A DNA stretch of 64,000 nucleotides from Oscillospiraceae bacterium (GCA_017519975.1 JAFWRM010000032.1:80415-144414); one strand, 5' to 3'. Positions 44,510 through 54,401 are shown, numbered from the stretch's first letter. Translations and numbers: made by a program. The notes: generated by a model not told the origin, from the letters alone.

Positions 44510-47500
44510 ATGAGTTATACACCGTTTGATTCTGTTCAGATCAGTATTGCTTCTCCCGAGACGATCCGCAGCTGGTCCTACGGCGAAGTGAAAAAGCCGG
44601 AGACCATCAACTACCGTACCCTGAAGCCCGAGCGTGACGGACTGTTCTGTGAGCGCATCTTTGGGCCGACCAAGGACTGGGAGTGTCACTGCGGCAAATA
44701 CAAGAAGATCATTTATAAGGGCAAGATCTGCGACCGCTGCGGCGTTGAAGTTACGAAATCCAACGTGCGGCGCGAGCGCATGGGCCATATCGAACTGGCC
44801 GCACCGGTTTCTCACATCTGGTATTTCAAGGGAATCCCCTCCAGAATGGGTCTTCTGCTGGACATCACGCCGCGGATCCTGGAAAAAGTGCTGTATTTTG
44901 CCGCCTACATCGTGATCGATCCCGGCATCACCCCGCTTCAGAAGTATCAGATCCTTTCCGAGAAGGAATACAGCAACATGCGCGAACGCTACGAGGATGA
45001 TTTCCGCGCAGGCATGGGTGCTGAAGCCGTCCGTGAGCTTCTGGCCGACATTGACGTGGAGAAGCTGTCGGAAGAGCTGCGGAATGAGATCAGCAATTCT
45101 TCCGGACAGAAGAAGGCGAAGCTGCTCAAGCGACTGGAGGTGGTGGATGCGTTCCGGCTTTCCGGCAACGATCCCACCTGGATGATCATTTCCGTCCTTC
45201 CGGTCATTCCTCCGGATATCCGGCCCATGGTGCAGCTGGACGGCGGCAGGTTTGCCACGAGCGACCTGAACGATCTTTACCGTCGGGTCATCAACCGGAA
45301 CAACCGTCTGAAGAGACTGCTGGAACTGCATGCGCCGGACATCATCGTGAGAAATGAAAAGCGCATGCTGCAGGAAGCCGTCGATGCGCTGATCGACAAC
45401 GGCCGCCGCGGACGTGCGGTGACCGGAGCTAACTCCCGCGCGCTCAAGAGCCTTTCGGACATGCTGAAGGGCAAGCAGGGCCGGTTCCGCCAGAACCTGC
45501 TGGGCAAGCGTGTCGATTACTCCGGGCGTTCCGTCATCGTCGTCGGCCCCGATCTGAAGATCTATCAGTGCGGCGTTCCGAAGGAGATGGCCATCGAACT
45601 GTTCCGCCCCTTCGTCATGAAGAAGCTGGTGGAGGACGGAGCAGCGAATAACATCAAATCCGCCAAGAAAATGGTGGATAAAGCACGCGCAGAAGTGTGG
45701 GACGCACTTGAAGTGGTGATCAAGGAACATCCGGTGCTGCTGAACCGCGCTCCTACGCTGCACCGTCTGGGCATCCAGGCGTTCGAGCCGATCCTGGTCG
45801 AAGGACGTGCACTGAAGCTGCATCCTCTGGTCTGTACCGCCTACAACGCCGACTTTGACGGCGACCAGATGGCCATCCATGTTCCTCTGAGCGCCGAAGC
45901 ACAGGCGGAATCCCGCATTCTCATGCTTTCCGCCAACAACCTGCTGCACCCCAAGGATGGCCAGCCGGTCACCGTTCCGACACAGGACATGATCCTAGGC
46001 TCCTACTACCTGACCTATCTGCGCATCGGATCCACGGAAAAAGGCGCCGAGGAAGTATTCGTTACGGACGCCGGAGACAGCGGACTGCCTGCGCAGGAGC
46101 GCGTCAGCGGCGACGAGGTATACGATGCGCAGCAGAAGATCCGCCGCGAGAATGAGAATATCGCCAGACGCAACGCGGACAGGAAAAAGAGGCTGGACGC
46201 CGGAGAAACGGACGTAGAGCCCATGGAAGAGCCGCTGAAGGATGTGAAATACCGTCCCGTTCGCGCGTACATGTCCTGTGATGAAGCCATCATGGCCTAT
46301 CAGAACGGGGAACTGGGCGTACACGCTCCGATCCTGGTGCGCGTCACGCGCGACGTGGACGGAAAGCTGGAAAAGCGTACCATCACTACATCCGTCGGAC
46401 GCATCATCTTCAACCAGCCCATTCCTCAGGATCTGGGCTTTGTTGACCGCACCGATCCCGAGCACATGTTCGATCTGGAGATCTCCGTGCGGGCCGATAA
46501 GGGAATGCTTCAGCGCATCATCGAAAGATGCATCGCCATTCACGGGTTTACACAGTCCGCCGAGGTGGTGGACAGTATCAAGGCCATGGGATTCAAGTAT
46601 TCCACCAAGGGAGCCATCACGATCTCCATCGCCGATATGACGGTGCCTCCTGAGAAGGACCAGCTGATCCACGAAACGGAAGAGAAGGTCGTCGGCATCG
46701 AGCGCCAGTACAAGCGAGGCTTCATTACCGACGATGAGCGGTACCGCCTGGTTGTTTCCGAGTGGGAGAAAACGACGAACGACGTTACGTCTGCTCTGAA
46801 GGACTGTCTGGACGAGTATAACCCCATCTTCATGATGGCGGATTCCGGTGCCCGAGGCAGCATGAACCAGATCCGTCAGCTTGCCGGCATGCGCGGACTG
46901 ATGGCGAACACTTCCGGTAAGACCATCGAGATCCCGGTTAAGGCCAACTTCCGTGAAGGTCTTTCCGTTCTGGAATACTTCACATCCTCCCGCGGCGCCC
47001 GTAAGGGAATGGCGGATACCGCGCTTCGTACGGCGGACTCCGGTTATTTGACCAGACGTCTGGTTGACGTTTCCCAGGAAGTCATCATCCGCGAGGACGA
47101 CTGCCACACGCACGAAGGAATCGAAGCGTGCGAGATCATAGAAAAGGGCAACGTGGTTCGCAGTTACGGCGACGCCATCCACGGCCGGTTCCCCGTGGAG
47201 GACGTGGTGGATCCCACGACCGGCGAGGTCCTGTTCACCAGAAACGACATGATGATGAAAAAGGACGCCGATCTGCTGCTGGCTCACGGGATCACCAAAG
47301 TCAAGATCCGTTCCGTGCTGGGCTGCCATGCCAAGAGCGGTGTGTGCGCCAAATGCTACGGCCTGAACCTGGCCACGGCGGAGCCCGTGTGCGCGGGTGA
47401 AGCGGTAGGCGTCATCGCCGCCCAGTCCATCGGTGAGCCCGGTACACAGCTGACGATGCGTACCTTCCATACCGGTGGTATCGCGGGAGACGATATCACG

Positions 47501-48316
47501 CAGGGTCTTCCCAGAGTAGAAGAACTGTTTGAAGCCAGAAAGCCCAAAAAGGTGGCTACGCTCAGCGAGATCAGCGGCGTATGCACCATTGAGGAGACCA
47601 GGAAAAACGCGTTTGTTGCCATAACGGTCACCAATACGGAGGACGGAGAGGTCAAGGTTTATCAGGTTCCCTACGCGGCCGGCATCCGTGTGGAGACGGG
47701 CGATCATGTGGAAAAGGGACAGATGCTCACAGATGGCGCACTGAATCCGCACGACGTGATGCGCATCCGCGGAAAGGAAGCCTGCGAGAGCTACCTGATC
47801 CGCGAAGTGCAGAAGGTCTACAGTCAGCAGGGCGTTGACATCAACGATAAGCACATTGAGGTCATCGTACGTCAGATGATGCGAAAGGTTCGCGTTGAAG
47901 ACGTGGGAGATACGGATCTGATGAGCGGAACTGTGATCAACGTCCGGGAGTTCCACAACGCCAATGAGGAGATCGAACGGCGGATCGAAGCCGGTGAGAC
48001 GGAACTGAAGAAAGCCGAGTGCACCCCCATTCTGATGGGCATCACGAAAGCCTCTTTGGCGACGGACAGCTTCCTTTCCGCGGCATCCTTCCAGGAAACG
48101 ACGAAAGTTCTGTGCGAAGCAGCCATCAAGGGAAAGGTGGATCATCTGGTCGGCCTGAAGGAAAATGTCATCATAGGCAAGCTGATTCCCGCAGGTACAG
48201 GTCTGGATATCTACCGGAATCCCGAATCGGTGATCGAAGCGCCGGCCCCGGCTCCGGAAGAACCGGAGGACGATGTGGATCTGTCCGCGCTTCTCAACAG
48301 TGGAAACGCTCTTTGA
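44510..48316 (+). CDS. rpoC: RNA polymerase beta' subunit
   Basis: The 1268-residue protein has the N-terminal zinc ribbon ([20 protein letters not shown]), the catalytic NADFDGDQM triad of aspartates, the second zinc site [13 protein letters not shown], and the trigger-loop region [19 protein letters not shown]. Length is normal for Bacillota without large insertions. The ATG follows GGTGAGGAGG inside the end of rpoB. A strong terminator follows. Confidence 0.98.
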   Translation: MSYTPFDSVQISIASPETIRSWSYGEVKKPETINYRTLKPERDGLFCERIFGPTKDWECHCGKYKKIIYKGKICDRCGVEVTKSNVRRERMGHIELAAPVSHIWYFKGIPSRMGLLLDITPRILEKVLYFAAYIVIDPGITPLQKYQILSEKEYSNMRERYEDDFRAGMGAEAVRELLADIDVEKLSEELRNEISNSSGQKKAKLLKRLEVVDAFRLSGNDPTWMIISVLPVIPPDIRPMVQLDGGRFATSDLNDLYRRVINRNNRLKRLLELHAPDIIVRNEKRMLQEAVDALIDNGRRGRAVTGANSRALKSLSDMLKGKQGRFRQNLLGKRVDYSGRSVIVVGPDLKIYQCGVPKEMAIELFRPFVMKKLVEDGAANNIKSAKKMVDKARAEVWDALEVVIKEHPVLLNRAPTLHRLGIQAFEPILVEGRALKLHPLVCTAYNADFDGDQMAIHVPLSAEAQAESRILMLSANNLLHPKDGQPVTVPTQDMILGSYYLTYLRIGSTEKGAEEVFVTDAGDSGLPAQERVSGDEVYDAQQKIRRENENIARRNADRKKRLDAGETDVEPMEEPLKDVKYRPVRAYMSCDEAIMAYQNGELGVHAPILVRVTRDVDGKLEKRTITTSVGRIIFNQPIPQDLGFVDRTDPEHMFDLEISVRADKGMLQRIIERCIAIHGFTQSAEVVDSIKAMGFKYSTKGAITISIADMTVPPEKDQLIHETEEKVVGIERQYKRGFITDDERYRLVVSEWEKTTNDVTSALKDCLDEYNPIFMMADSGARGSMNQIRQLAGMRGLMANTSGKTIEIPVKANFREGLSVLEYFTSSRGARKGMADTALRTADSGYLTRRLVDVSQEVIIREDDCHTHEGIEACEIIEKGNVVRSYGDAIHGRFPVEDVVDPTTGEVLFTRNDMMMKKDADLLLAHGITKVKIRSVLGCHAKSGVCAKCYGLNLATAEPVCAGEAVGVIAAQSIGEPGTQLTMRTFHTGGIAGDDITQGLPRVEELFEARKPKKVATLSEISGVCTIEETRKNAFVAITVTNTEDGEVKVYQVPYAAGIRVETGDHVEKGQMLTDGALNPHDVMRIRGKEACESYLIREVQKVYSQQGVDINDKHIEVIVRQMMRKVRVEDVGDTDLMSGTVINVREFHNANEEIERRIEAGETELKKAECTPILMGITKASLATDSFLSAASFQETTKVLCEAAIKGKVDHLVGLKENVIIGKLIPAGTGLDIYRNPESVIEAPAPAPEEPEDDVDLSALLNSGNAL

Positions 48317-48335
48317 TACTGAAACGCAGCTGAAG

Positions 48336-48373
48336 AAAGCGAGCCGGACTCCGAAAGGAGGCCGGCTCGCTTT
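48336..48373 (+). terminator. Terminator of rpoBC
   Basis: The outer 12-bp stem (48336-48347/48362-48373) encloses a second small hairpin and is followed by TTTTCTT. Confidence 0.88.
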
Positions 48374-48406
48374 TCTTCCGGACCGGAAGCGCGTGTGAGG
48401 AAAAGC

Positions 48407-48435
48407 TTGGAATGACGCGCTGCCTGTGGTAAAAT
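48407..48435 (+). promoter_or_regulatory. Predicted promoter of the cysteine-synthase-like gene
   Basis: TTGGAA (48407-48412), 17 bases, TAAAAT (48430-48435). Confidence 0.65.
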
Positions 48436-48472
48436 AAGCGTCGATTAATCTGTGGGAACAGGAGAGAAGCCT

Positions 48473-49402
48473 ATGGTCTGCAACACGGTTCTGGACGCGC
48501 TGGGAAACACCCCGATCATCCGGCTGAATCGGATGACCGGTCCGGACTGCGCTGAAGTGCTGGTAAAATACGAAGGACTGAACGTCGGAGGCTCCATCAA
48601 GACGAGGACTGCTTATCAGATGATCCGGGCAGCAGAGGAGAAAGGCATTCTGACGCCGGATTCCGTTATCGTTGAGCCCACCAGTGGAAATCAGGGGATC
48701 GGTCTGGCGCTTGTGGGAGCGGTCCGTGGATACCGCACGGTGATCATCATGCCGGACTCTGTCAGCGAAGAGAGACAGCTGCTGATGCGCCATTACGGCG
48801 CGGAGGTCATCCTCGTTCATGACAACAATAATATCGGGGAGTGCATGGACAGATGCATCAGCCTTGCCAGAGAGATGGCTGAGGCTGACGCGAACGTCTT
48901 CATGCCGGATCAGTTCTCCAATCCGGAGAATATCAACGCCCACCACCTGACCACCGCACGGGAGATCCTGGAACAGGTGGACGGCCCCATCCACGGCTTC
49001 TGCTCCGGCATCGGCACCGGTGGGACCATCACCGGCATCGGAAAGGAACTCAGAAAGAGGAATCCGGATATCCTCATATGGGCTGTGGAGCCGGAAAACG
49101 CCGCGATACTTTCCGGGGGCTCCGTAGGATCCCACCTGCAGATGGGGATCGGAGACGGACTGATCCCGCCCATCCTCGATCTTGACGTGTTCCGTGAAGT
49201 GGCGATCGTGAGTGACAGCGAAGCCATCCGGACGACAAGAGAACTGGCGGAAAAAGAGGGGATACTATGCGGCATTTCCAGCGGGACGAATGTGTGTGCG
49301 GCTCTGCGCATGGCGGAAAAGCTCGGGAAGGGAAAACGGGTGGTCACCATCCTTCCGGATACGGGCGAACGCTATTTCAGTACCGAACTGTTCCGTCGCT
49401 GA
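48473..49402 (+). CDS. Cysteine-synthase family PLP enzyme
   Basis: The 309-residue beta-family PLP enzyme resembles O-acetylserine sulfhydrylase. The PLP lysine lies in NVGGSIKTRTAY, where typical CysK has NPGGSVKDR. The substrate loop is PTSGNQGIGLA where CysK usually has SGNTGI, and the phosphate loop is GTGGTITG. The substitutions suggest a subfamily with altered substrate choice, though cysteine synthesis remains the best guess. The ATG after GGAGAGAAGCCT is preferred over an upstream GTG. No cysE neighbour is present. Confidence 0.8.
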   Translation: MVCNTVLDALGNTPIIRLNRMTGPDCAEVLVKYEGLNVGGSIKTRTAYQMIRAAEEKGILTPDSVIVEPTSGNQGIGLALVGAVRGYRTVIIMPDSVSEERQLLMRHYGAEVILVHDNNNIGECMDRCISLAREMAEADANVFMPDQFSNPENINAHHLTTAREILEQVDGPIHGFCSGIGTGGTITGIGKELRKRNPDILIWAVEPENAAILSGGSVGSHLQMGIGDGLIPPILDLDVFREVAIVSDSEAIRTTRELAEKEGILCGISSGTNVCAALRMAEKLGKGKRVVTILPDTGERYFSTELFRR

Positions 49403-49420
49403 ACATCTGAGGGACAGAAA

Positions 49421-49448
49421 AATGCCCCCGCCGTCCGGCGGGGGCATT
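49421..49448. terminator. Terminator between the cysteine-synthase-like and ACP genes
   Basis: The perfect 12-bp stem (49421-49432/49437-49448, loop GTCC) has A's before it and separates converging genes. Confidence 0.8.
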
Positions 49449-49463
49449 CTGTCTGCAGAGTGC

Positions 49464-49724
49464 TCAGTCTTCGCCGGCTCCGGCGGAGACGAGATAGTCT
49501 ACGATATTTGCGACCGTGGTCGCGTCGGTCATGGATTCCATCAGTTTCTCCGTATCGAAGGAGACATTGTACTCATCCTCCAGAGACACGCAGATCTCTA
49601 CGTAGTCCACCGAATCCACCTTCAGATCCGTAACCAGCTTTGTTTCGGACGTGATATCGGACGGATCCATGGCCAGCGTATCCGCAATGATGCGGATCAC
49701 GGTCTCCTCTATTTTTTCATACAT
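49464..49724 (-). CDS. Acyl carrier protein
   Basis: The 86-residue acidic helical protein has the phosphopantetheine site KVDSVDYVEI (Ser in DSV, where most fatty-acid ACPs have DSL). The family pattern IIADTLAMDPSDITSETKLVTDL precedes it, here split between helices one and two. It starts at the ATG ending at 49724 after AAGGAAG. It is monocistronic and not near fatty-acid genes, so it could be the housekeeping AcpP or a specialised carrier. Confidence 0.88.
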   Translation of the reverse strand: MYEKIEETVIRIIADTLAMDPSDITSETKLVTDLKVDSVDYVEICVSLEDEYNVSFDTEKLMESMTDATTVANIVDYLVSAGAGED

Positions 49725-49782
49725 CGGCAACGACTTCCTTTCTATATGATCGTATGGTACGCATCGTTCGATTGGATGCCTT

Positions 49783-49811
49783 ATTGTTGCACAGTCATTC
49801 TGTGATGTCAA
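49783..49811 (-). promoter_or_regulatory. Possible ACP promoter
   Basis: On the minus strand TTGACA (49806-49811) and AACAAT (49783-49788) are 17 bases apart; the -10 is poor. Confidence 0.45.
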
Positions 49812-49868
49812 CTATAAAAATCACAGGCAGCCCGCAAGGAAATAATTGAGAAAAACCGGAAAAAAGGC

Positions 49869-49897
49869 TTGCATTTATGGAAAAATGGTGCTAACAT
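49869..49897 (+). promoter_or_regulatory. Predicted tRNA-Arg promoter
   Basis: TTGCAT (49869-49874), 17 bases, TAACAT (49892-49897). Confidence 0.65.
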
Positions 49898-49920
49898 AGC
49901 AGAGCTGTCGGTAAAGACAC

Positions 49921-49997
49921 GCGCCTGTAGCTCAGCTGGATAGAGTGCACGGCTACGAACCGTGAGACCGGGGGTTCGAGTCCCTTCAGGCGTACCA
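49921..49997 (+). tRNA. tRNA-Arg (anticodon ACG)
   Basis: Acceptor GCGCCTG/CAGGCGT, anticodon arm CACGG-CTACGAA-CCGTG, T arm with GGTTCGAGTCC, encoded CCA. The ACG anticodon is normally converted to ICG by TadA. Confidence 0.96.
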
Positions 49998-50000
49998 GAG

Positions 50001-50034
50001 AGAAGATTCCGTTGCGAAAGCATCGGGATCTTCT
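50001..50034 (+). terminator. Terminator after tRNA-Arg
   Basis: The stem 50001-50010/50025-50034 has one mismatch and an inner GC pairing, and is followed by five T's. Confidence 0.8.
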
Positions 50035-50117
50035 TTTTGTTTACCGATCTCTCCGTCCTTCATTCCGCAGCATGCGGATTCCGGACCATGCTGGGTGGAA
50101 CGATGGGATCCGTCCGG

Positions 50118-50146
50118 TTGATTCCGTCGACATTTGCGGGTATTAT
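50118..50146 (+). promoter_or_regulatory. Predicted promoter of the double-cupin gene
   Basis: TTGATT (50118-50123), 17 bases, TATTAT (50141-50146). Confidence 0.6.
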
Positions 50147-50222
50147 ATAAGAAAGAGGAATCAGAGGACCGTCAGAAATCGGACGGCCCGATCCACGGAA
50201 AAATGAATGGAGGACGAATGAA

Positions 50223-51533
50223 ATGCAGAAGAAGTTTGAAGACCTGTTTTATGAGTTTACGCCGGAGAAAAGCGGCAAAGACTGGCTGAGCCCAAACCAG
50301 ATTTTCTTCAGGGGCTCCAGAGACATGCCCGGGGCGACCATGCACTGCGGATTCCAGGTCGTTACCGGTCCGGCCGTCCTGCTCGACCAGCCGATCCGTC
50401 ACACGTTCAACGCCCACATGGTATTTCTCGGCGCCACCTTCCCGGACGTCTTCAGGTCGTATGACGCGGAGATCCACTTCTACATGGGAAAAACGCTGGA
50501 TTCCATGGAAAAGATCGTAATTACGGAGCCCACGATCCTGAAGATCCCGAAGGGATACTGGCATGGGCCGCTGAAGATCGTCCGTGTCGGAAAGCCGCTG
50601 TTCTATCAGAAGGTCCTGTTCAACGGAGAAGCGGATTATCTCCAGCTGATCGAGGAAAACGGGAAAACGAGATATCTGTATGTTCCGGAGGACGAAACGT
50701 CCGGACAGGATTTCTATCTGTCCGGCTATCAGAGCGTGCCCTGGACCGTGATCAACGAGGACGGAATCGAGCGCTACTCGGAGGACGGATCCTACGACGA
50801 TACGAAGGCGCCGGATTCCCGTCAGTGCGTCGTCCGGCCGGGGTATACGACGAATACCTATACGGAGGCGTCGACCCTGATCGCGGAAAAGCCCGCGCTG
50901 AAGCCTGAAACGGCGAAAATGGTACTGGCCGTTCCGAGAGAGGAGACCCAGTGGGGACCCTGGTGTCCGTCTCCGCAGGCCTATTTCCGCGGTGACATTT
51001 ACATGGAGGACTCCTTCTATAACGTCGGCTTCCAGGTCTTTACCGCCGCGAACAACATGGAAGATCCGCATTTCCATCAGGCGGTGGACGAATACATTTT
51101 CTTTATAAGCGCGGATCCCACGCGTCCCGATGAATTCGATGCGGAGATCGAGTTCATGATCGGAGACGATCCGGACCACATGGAATCCAGAATGATCACG
51201 AAGCCGACGGTGGTGCGGCTGCCGCCCAACGTATGGCACTGCCCGATCAAATTCCGCAAGATGAATAAGCCCCTGATCTTCCAGGCCGCGTTCCTGAACG
51301 GTACGTGGGGAACGATCGTACGCAAGAAAAATACCGAGCAGGAGGCTTCGCCCTTCTTCAACCGCGAGTACGTCTACGAATACATGGGTGACAACGTCCG
51401 GTTCTGCAAGTTCAACAAGCAGAAGCGGTGCAACATCTGCGGCGCGTGCTTCCCCAAGATGGACGAGATTGATTTCGATAAGCTGGATGAAGAAGAGAAG
51501 AAGCGTGCGGAAAGACCTCAGACGGAGGCGTAA
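50223..51533 (+). CDS. Unrecognised double-cupin protein with C-terminal four-cysteine motif
   Basis: The 436-residue cytoplasmic protein is an internal duplication. Residues 23-135 and 249-360 share GFQV(V/F)T, DAEI.F..G.....M, T(E/K)PT...(K/R)(I/L)P and W-H-x-P. The second half has a full cupin metal motif, HFHQAVDE (H283, H285, E290) with H339 in WHCP. The first half keeps H114 in WHGP but has lost the HxH pair. A tail carries C395, C403, C406 and C409, a possible metal or Fe-S site. I know no characterised relative. It has its own promoter and is followed after 54 bases by a MATE pump gene, suggesting a shared small-molecule substrate. Confidence 0.7.
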   Translation: MQKKFEDLFYEFTPEKSGKDWLSPNQIFFRGSRDMPGATMHCGFQVVTGPAVLLDQPIRHTFNAHMVFLGATFPDVFRSYDAEIHFYMGKTLDSMEKIVITEPTILKIPKGYWHGPLKIVRVGKPLFYQKVLFNGEADYLQLIEENGKTRYLYVPEDETSGQDFYLSGYQSVPWTVINEDGIERYSEDGSYDDTKAPDSRQCVVRPGYTTNTYTEASTLIAEKPALKPETAKMVLAVPREETQWGPWCPSPQAYFRGDIYMEDSFYNVGFQVFTAANNMEDPHFHQAVDEYIFFISADPTRPDEFDAEIEFMIGDDPDHMESRMITKPTVVRLPPNVWHCPIKFRKMNKPLIFQAAFLNGTWGTIVRKKNTEQEASPFFNREYVYEYMGDNVRFCKFNKQKRCNICGACFPKMDEIDFDKLDEEEKKRAERPQTEA

Positions 51534-51587
51534 GACCCACCGGGACGGCGGTCCCGATTCAGACCATTGCACAGAGGATGTGGATCG

Positions 51588-52940
51588 ATGCAGCTGAGAA
51601 AAGAGCGGCGCGCAATGCTCCGTCAGTTTTTTCCCCTGCTGGCTGCCATCGCCCTTCAGCAGATCCTGGCGCTGACAGTCAATCTGGTAGATAATTTCAT
51701 GCTCGGCCGCTACAGTGAGACGGCCATGTCCGGCGCGGCGCTTGTGAATCAGGTGCAGTTCATCGTGCAGCAGCTTTCCGCCGGCATCGGGGTGGGCGTT
51801 TCGGTGCTTGGCGCGCAGTACTGGGGGAAAGGGCAGACGGAGCCCATCCGACGGATCATCGGCGTCGGACTGAAATTCGGCGTGGCCGCGGGGCTAATCT
51901 TTACCGTTATTACCCGGTTGTTTCCTACCCAGGTCATCGGACTGTTTACGGATGATCCGGTCGTGCTTGCGGAAGCCGTGCGTTATCTTCGGATCATGTG
52001 CTGGACCTATGTTCTGTTTGCCATATCCTCTCTGCTGGTATGCTCGCTGCAGAGCGTGCAGACCGCTTTCATTGGGATGATCATGTCCGCCATGACCATC
52101 GTGATCAACATGGTGCTGAACTACACCTTCATCTTCGGCCATTTCGGCGCCACGGAAATGGGGATACGCGGGGCAGCGGTAGCTACGTTCACCAGTCGAA
52201 GCGTGGAGCTGATCACGATCCTGGTATACCTGCTTTTCATCGACAGAAAACTGAAGACCGGAGTAAAGGATCTGCTGCGGTTTGACGTTACCTATCTGGG
52301 GGATTACGTGCGCGTATCCCTGCCCGTGATGCTGAGCGGCCTGATGTGGGGAGTAGCGCAGGCGGCGCAGACGGCCATACTGGGGCACATCAGTGCGGAG
52401 ACCATCGCCGCAAACGCCATTGCCTCGGTCATCTTCCAGCTTTTCGCGGCTTTTGGAATGTCTTCGGCCAACGCAGCGTCCGTGATGATAGGAAAGACGA
52501 TAGGCGAAGGGCGCATGGATCTGGTGCGGCCTTTTACACGAACGTTTCAGCTGGTGTTCCTTATTCTCGGACTGTGTACGGGGCTTCTGATCTTCACCCT
52601 GAAGGGCGTTGTCGTCAGCTTCTATCACATTTCGGAACAGACACGTTCGCTGGCTCTGTCGTTTCTCAATGTGCTGGCCGTGACTACCGTAGGCAGCGTC
52701 TACGAATACCCGGTGGAGGGCGGCATCATTGCCGGGGGCGGAGATCCGAAATACCAGGCCATCGTGGACAATCTGTTCATGTGGCTGTATACCATTCCGC
52801 TGGCGTCTCTGTGCGCCTTTGTTTTCCGGTTTCCGCCGGTGGTGACGTTCATGGCTCTGAAAAGTGATCAGATATGGAAATGCATTCCCAACGCCATCCG
52901 GTGCAACCGGTACAAATGGGTCAGGGATCTGACGAGATAA
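51588..52940 (+). CDS. MATE family efflux transporter (second of three)
   Basis: The 450-residue protein has MATE motifs: FFPLLAAIALQQILALTVNL, SVLGAQYWGKGQTEPIRR, and the second-half repeat LPVMLSGLMWGVAQAAQTAI. It starts at the ATG after AGAGGATGTGGATCG, 54 bases behind the double-cupin gene with no terminator between, so the two are likely co-transcribed. It is of a different MATE subgroup from the one at 30914. Its substrate may relate to the cupin protein. Confidence 0.9.
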   Translation: MQLRKERRAMLRQFFPLLAAIALQQILALTVNLVDNFMLGRYSETAMSGAALVNQVQFIVQQLSAGIGVGVSVLGAQYWGKGQTEPIRRIIGVGLKFGVAAGLIFTVITRLFPTQVIGLFTDDPVVLAEAVRYLRIMCWTYVLFAISSLLVCSLQSVQTAFIGMIMSAMTIVINMVLNYTFIFGHFGATEMGIRGAAVATFTSRSVELITILVYLLFIDRKLKTGVKDLLRFDVTYLGDYVRVSLPVMLSGLMWGVAQAAQTAILGHISAETIAANAIASVIFQLFAAFGMSSANAASVMIGKTIGEGRMDLVRPFTRTFQLVFLILGLCTGLLIFTLKGVVVSFYHISEQTRSLALSFLNVLAVTTVGSVYEYPVEGGIIAGGGDPKYQAIVDNLFMWLYTIPLASLCAFVFRFPPVVTFMALKSDQIWKCIPNAIRCNRYKWVRDLTR

Positions 52941-52947
52941 AGGAAAA

Positions 52948-52980
52948 GAAAAGGACCGGGGGGGTACCCCGGTCCTTTTC
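52948..52980. terminator. Terminator between MATE and barstar genes
   Basis: GAAAAGGACCGGGG (52948-52961) pairs with CCCCGGTCCTTTTC (52967-52980). It serves both converging genes. Confidence 0.88.
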
Positions 52981-52993
52981 ATGCAGACGTCTG

Positions 52994-53272
52994 TCAGTCG
53001 CTGACGACGATCGTCAGGTCTCGAGCGTCGGCTTCCGCGTCGCGGAACACCTGCATCATTTTCCTGCCATAGTCTCCCAGAGGATCCAGCCAGCGCATGC
53101 CGGAAAGGGAGATGACGCTTGGACCGAGATCGGTCAGGCAGTCGTAAAGGGCGTCAAGATTGGCGCCGTACCAGTCGGGAAACCCCAGGCACGCTTTCAG
53201 CTTCCCGTGCAGGGAAGCGCGATCCGTGACGGTGCTGAAGTTGATGAAATATTCTCTTGGCTTAATAGTCAT
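52994..53272 (-). CDS. Barstar-family ribonuclease inhibitor
   Basis: The 92-residue protein shows the barstar core FPDWYGANLDALYDCLTDL, the helix that plugs the barnase active site, with the conserved Asp and Trp/Tyr positions, and the C-terminal LTIVVSD strand. Its ATG lies inside the end of the barnase gene (11-base overlap), so it is translated in coupling with the toxin. It should protect the cytoplasm from the RNase domain encoded next to it. Confidence 0.93.
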   Translation of the reverse strand: MTIKPREYFINFSTVTDRASLHGKLKACLGFPDWYGANLDALYDCLTDLGPSVISLSGMRWLDPLGDYGRKMMQVFRDAEADARDLTIVVSD

Positions 53273-54176
53273 AATTCAGCACCATCCTTCCGTCAACGAA
53301 GGTGACCTCCGCAAAGGTCTCATAGTGGTCGTCCGTGTAAAAATACCGGCCGTCCGTGGAAAACACGAGACGCTTGGCGCCGCGGGACGAAGCTCCGTCG
53401 GTATCGATGTCGCATTCGGTATAACGACCTTCCGGCAGCAGCCCCTCATAATTGCCAAAGCGTCCGCCGCCGATGGCGGCGCCTTCCCTGAAGCGCTCAA
53501 CGGAACCGCCGGACCAGCCGAGGTCCTCAGCGTCACGCTTCGTGATGTAATTGGAAGGAAGATGTCCGTACGCCATCAGATAGGCGGTAACATTCTCCAC
53601 ATCGTAATACCAGCCGTCCTCATCGGGGATGGGAACGGAGGCTTCCGGTTCATCGGATCCCGGTTCAGCGGAGGGTTCCTCAGACGGAGTTTCCGGTTCT
53701 GCGGCGGGAGTTTCGTCCAGAGCGGGATCAGCGGCAGGATCTTCTGTGGGCATTATATCTGGATCATCAGGAGGAGTGACAGTTCCAGGTGGAGATGATG
53801 GCGTAATGTCAGAGGGCTGTTGGTTAGGTTTCAGTGATTCGTAGTAATCAGCAGGAACAAAATCGAATTCCGCTTGTCCCGATAAACTTCCCTTAATATG
53901 GGTGATACCGTCTGTTTTATCTAATATGAATCGGTAAGTTATTTGCGTGCTGGGAATCGTTATGAACAGAGAATCGCCCTCAATAGAATAAGGAACAGCA
54001 ATTCCTTGTACGTTATTGGTGGTGCCAAAAACAACTGTGTTGCGACTAGTAAAATCAAGATAATATATATCATCGATGTTGTTTATATCGTACCATGTTC
54101 CAGAAAAGCGACTACAAGCAGAAACTGATAGGAGCAAGACCAATAAAAGGATTACAATTATCATTTTCTTGCGCAT
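53262..54176 (-). CDS. Lipoprotein with C-terminal barnase-type ribonuclease domain
   Basis: The 304-residue protein starts at the ATG ending at 54176 after AGAGGTGATAACC. Signal peptide and lipobox SVSAC (Cys21) are followed by a beta-rich domain (about 24-112), a Pro/Asp/Glu-rich linker (about 115-187) and a barnase domain (190-297). Barnase catalytic residues are conserved: K213 in NYITK, E254 in TECDI, R265 and R269 in SSRGAKRL, and H284 in TDDHYETF. It should cleave RNA once outside the cell or in a target. The bases coding residues 1-140 are visibly AT-richer than the RNase half, suggesting a chimera. The barstar gene overlaps its end. Confidence 0.92.
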   Translation of the reverse strand: MRKKMIIVILLLVLLLSVSACSRFSGTWYDINNIDDIYYLDFTSRNTVVFGTTNNVQGIAVPYSIEGDSLFITIPSTQITYRFILDKTDGITHIKGSLSGQAEFDFVPADYYESLKPNQQPSDITPSSPPGTVTPPDDPDIMPTEDPAADPALDETPAAEPETPSEEPSAEPGSDEPEASVPIPDEDGWYYDVENVTAYLMAYGHLPSNYITKRDAEDLGWSGGSVERFREGAAIGGGRFGNYEGLLPEGRYTECDIDTDGASSRGAKRLVFSTDGRYFYTDDHYETFAEVTFVDGRMVLNYDY

Positions 54177-54341
54177 GGTTATCACCTCTAACACTTAATA
54201 CTATAGGAATCTTTTCACAGTCGAACGCGCATACAGTCATCAGCGAAAATAGGAAGAACGGCATAATAGATTCACTATATAAATAACGCAGACATCATAC
54301 CCGAGCCTTTTCCGACTGTCAAGCAAGGAAGTCGGTTCTCC

Positions 54342-54370
54342 TTGTTATCGCCGCTGTCGTCAGATATAAT
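54342..54370 (+). promoter_or_regulatory. Predicted promoter of the TetM-like/NYN fusion gene
   Basis: TTGTTA (54342-54347), 17 bases, TATAAT (54365-54370), about 30 bases before the start codon. The leader is short, with no sign of the long tetM-type attenuator. Confidence 0.7.
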
Positions 54371-54401
54371 GGTCGGGTATATGAGTAAAGGAAGGCTGAC
54401 C

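Noticed and set aside
45995..49135. 1046-codon open frame antisense to rpoC and the cysteine-synthase-like gene
   Set aside because: It crosses two genuine genes and the rpoC terminator, and its product resembles no protein family.
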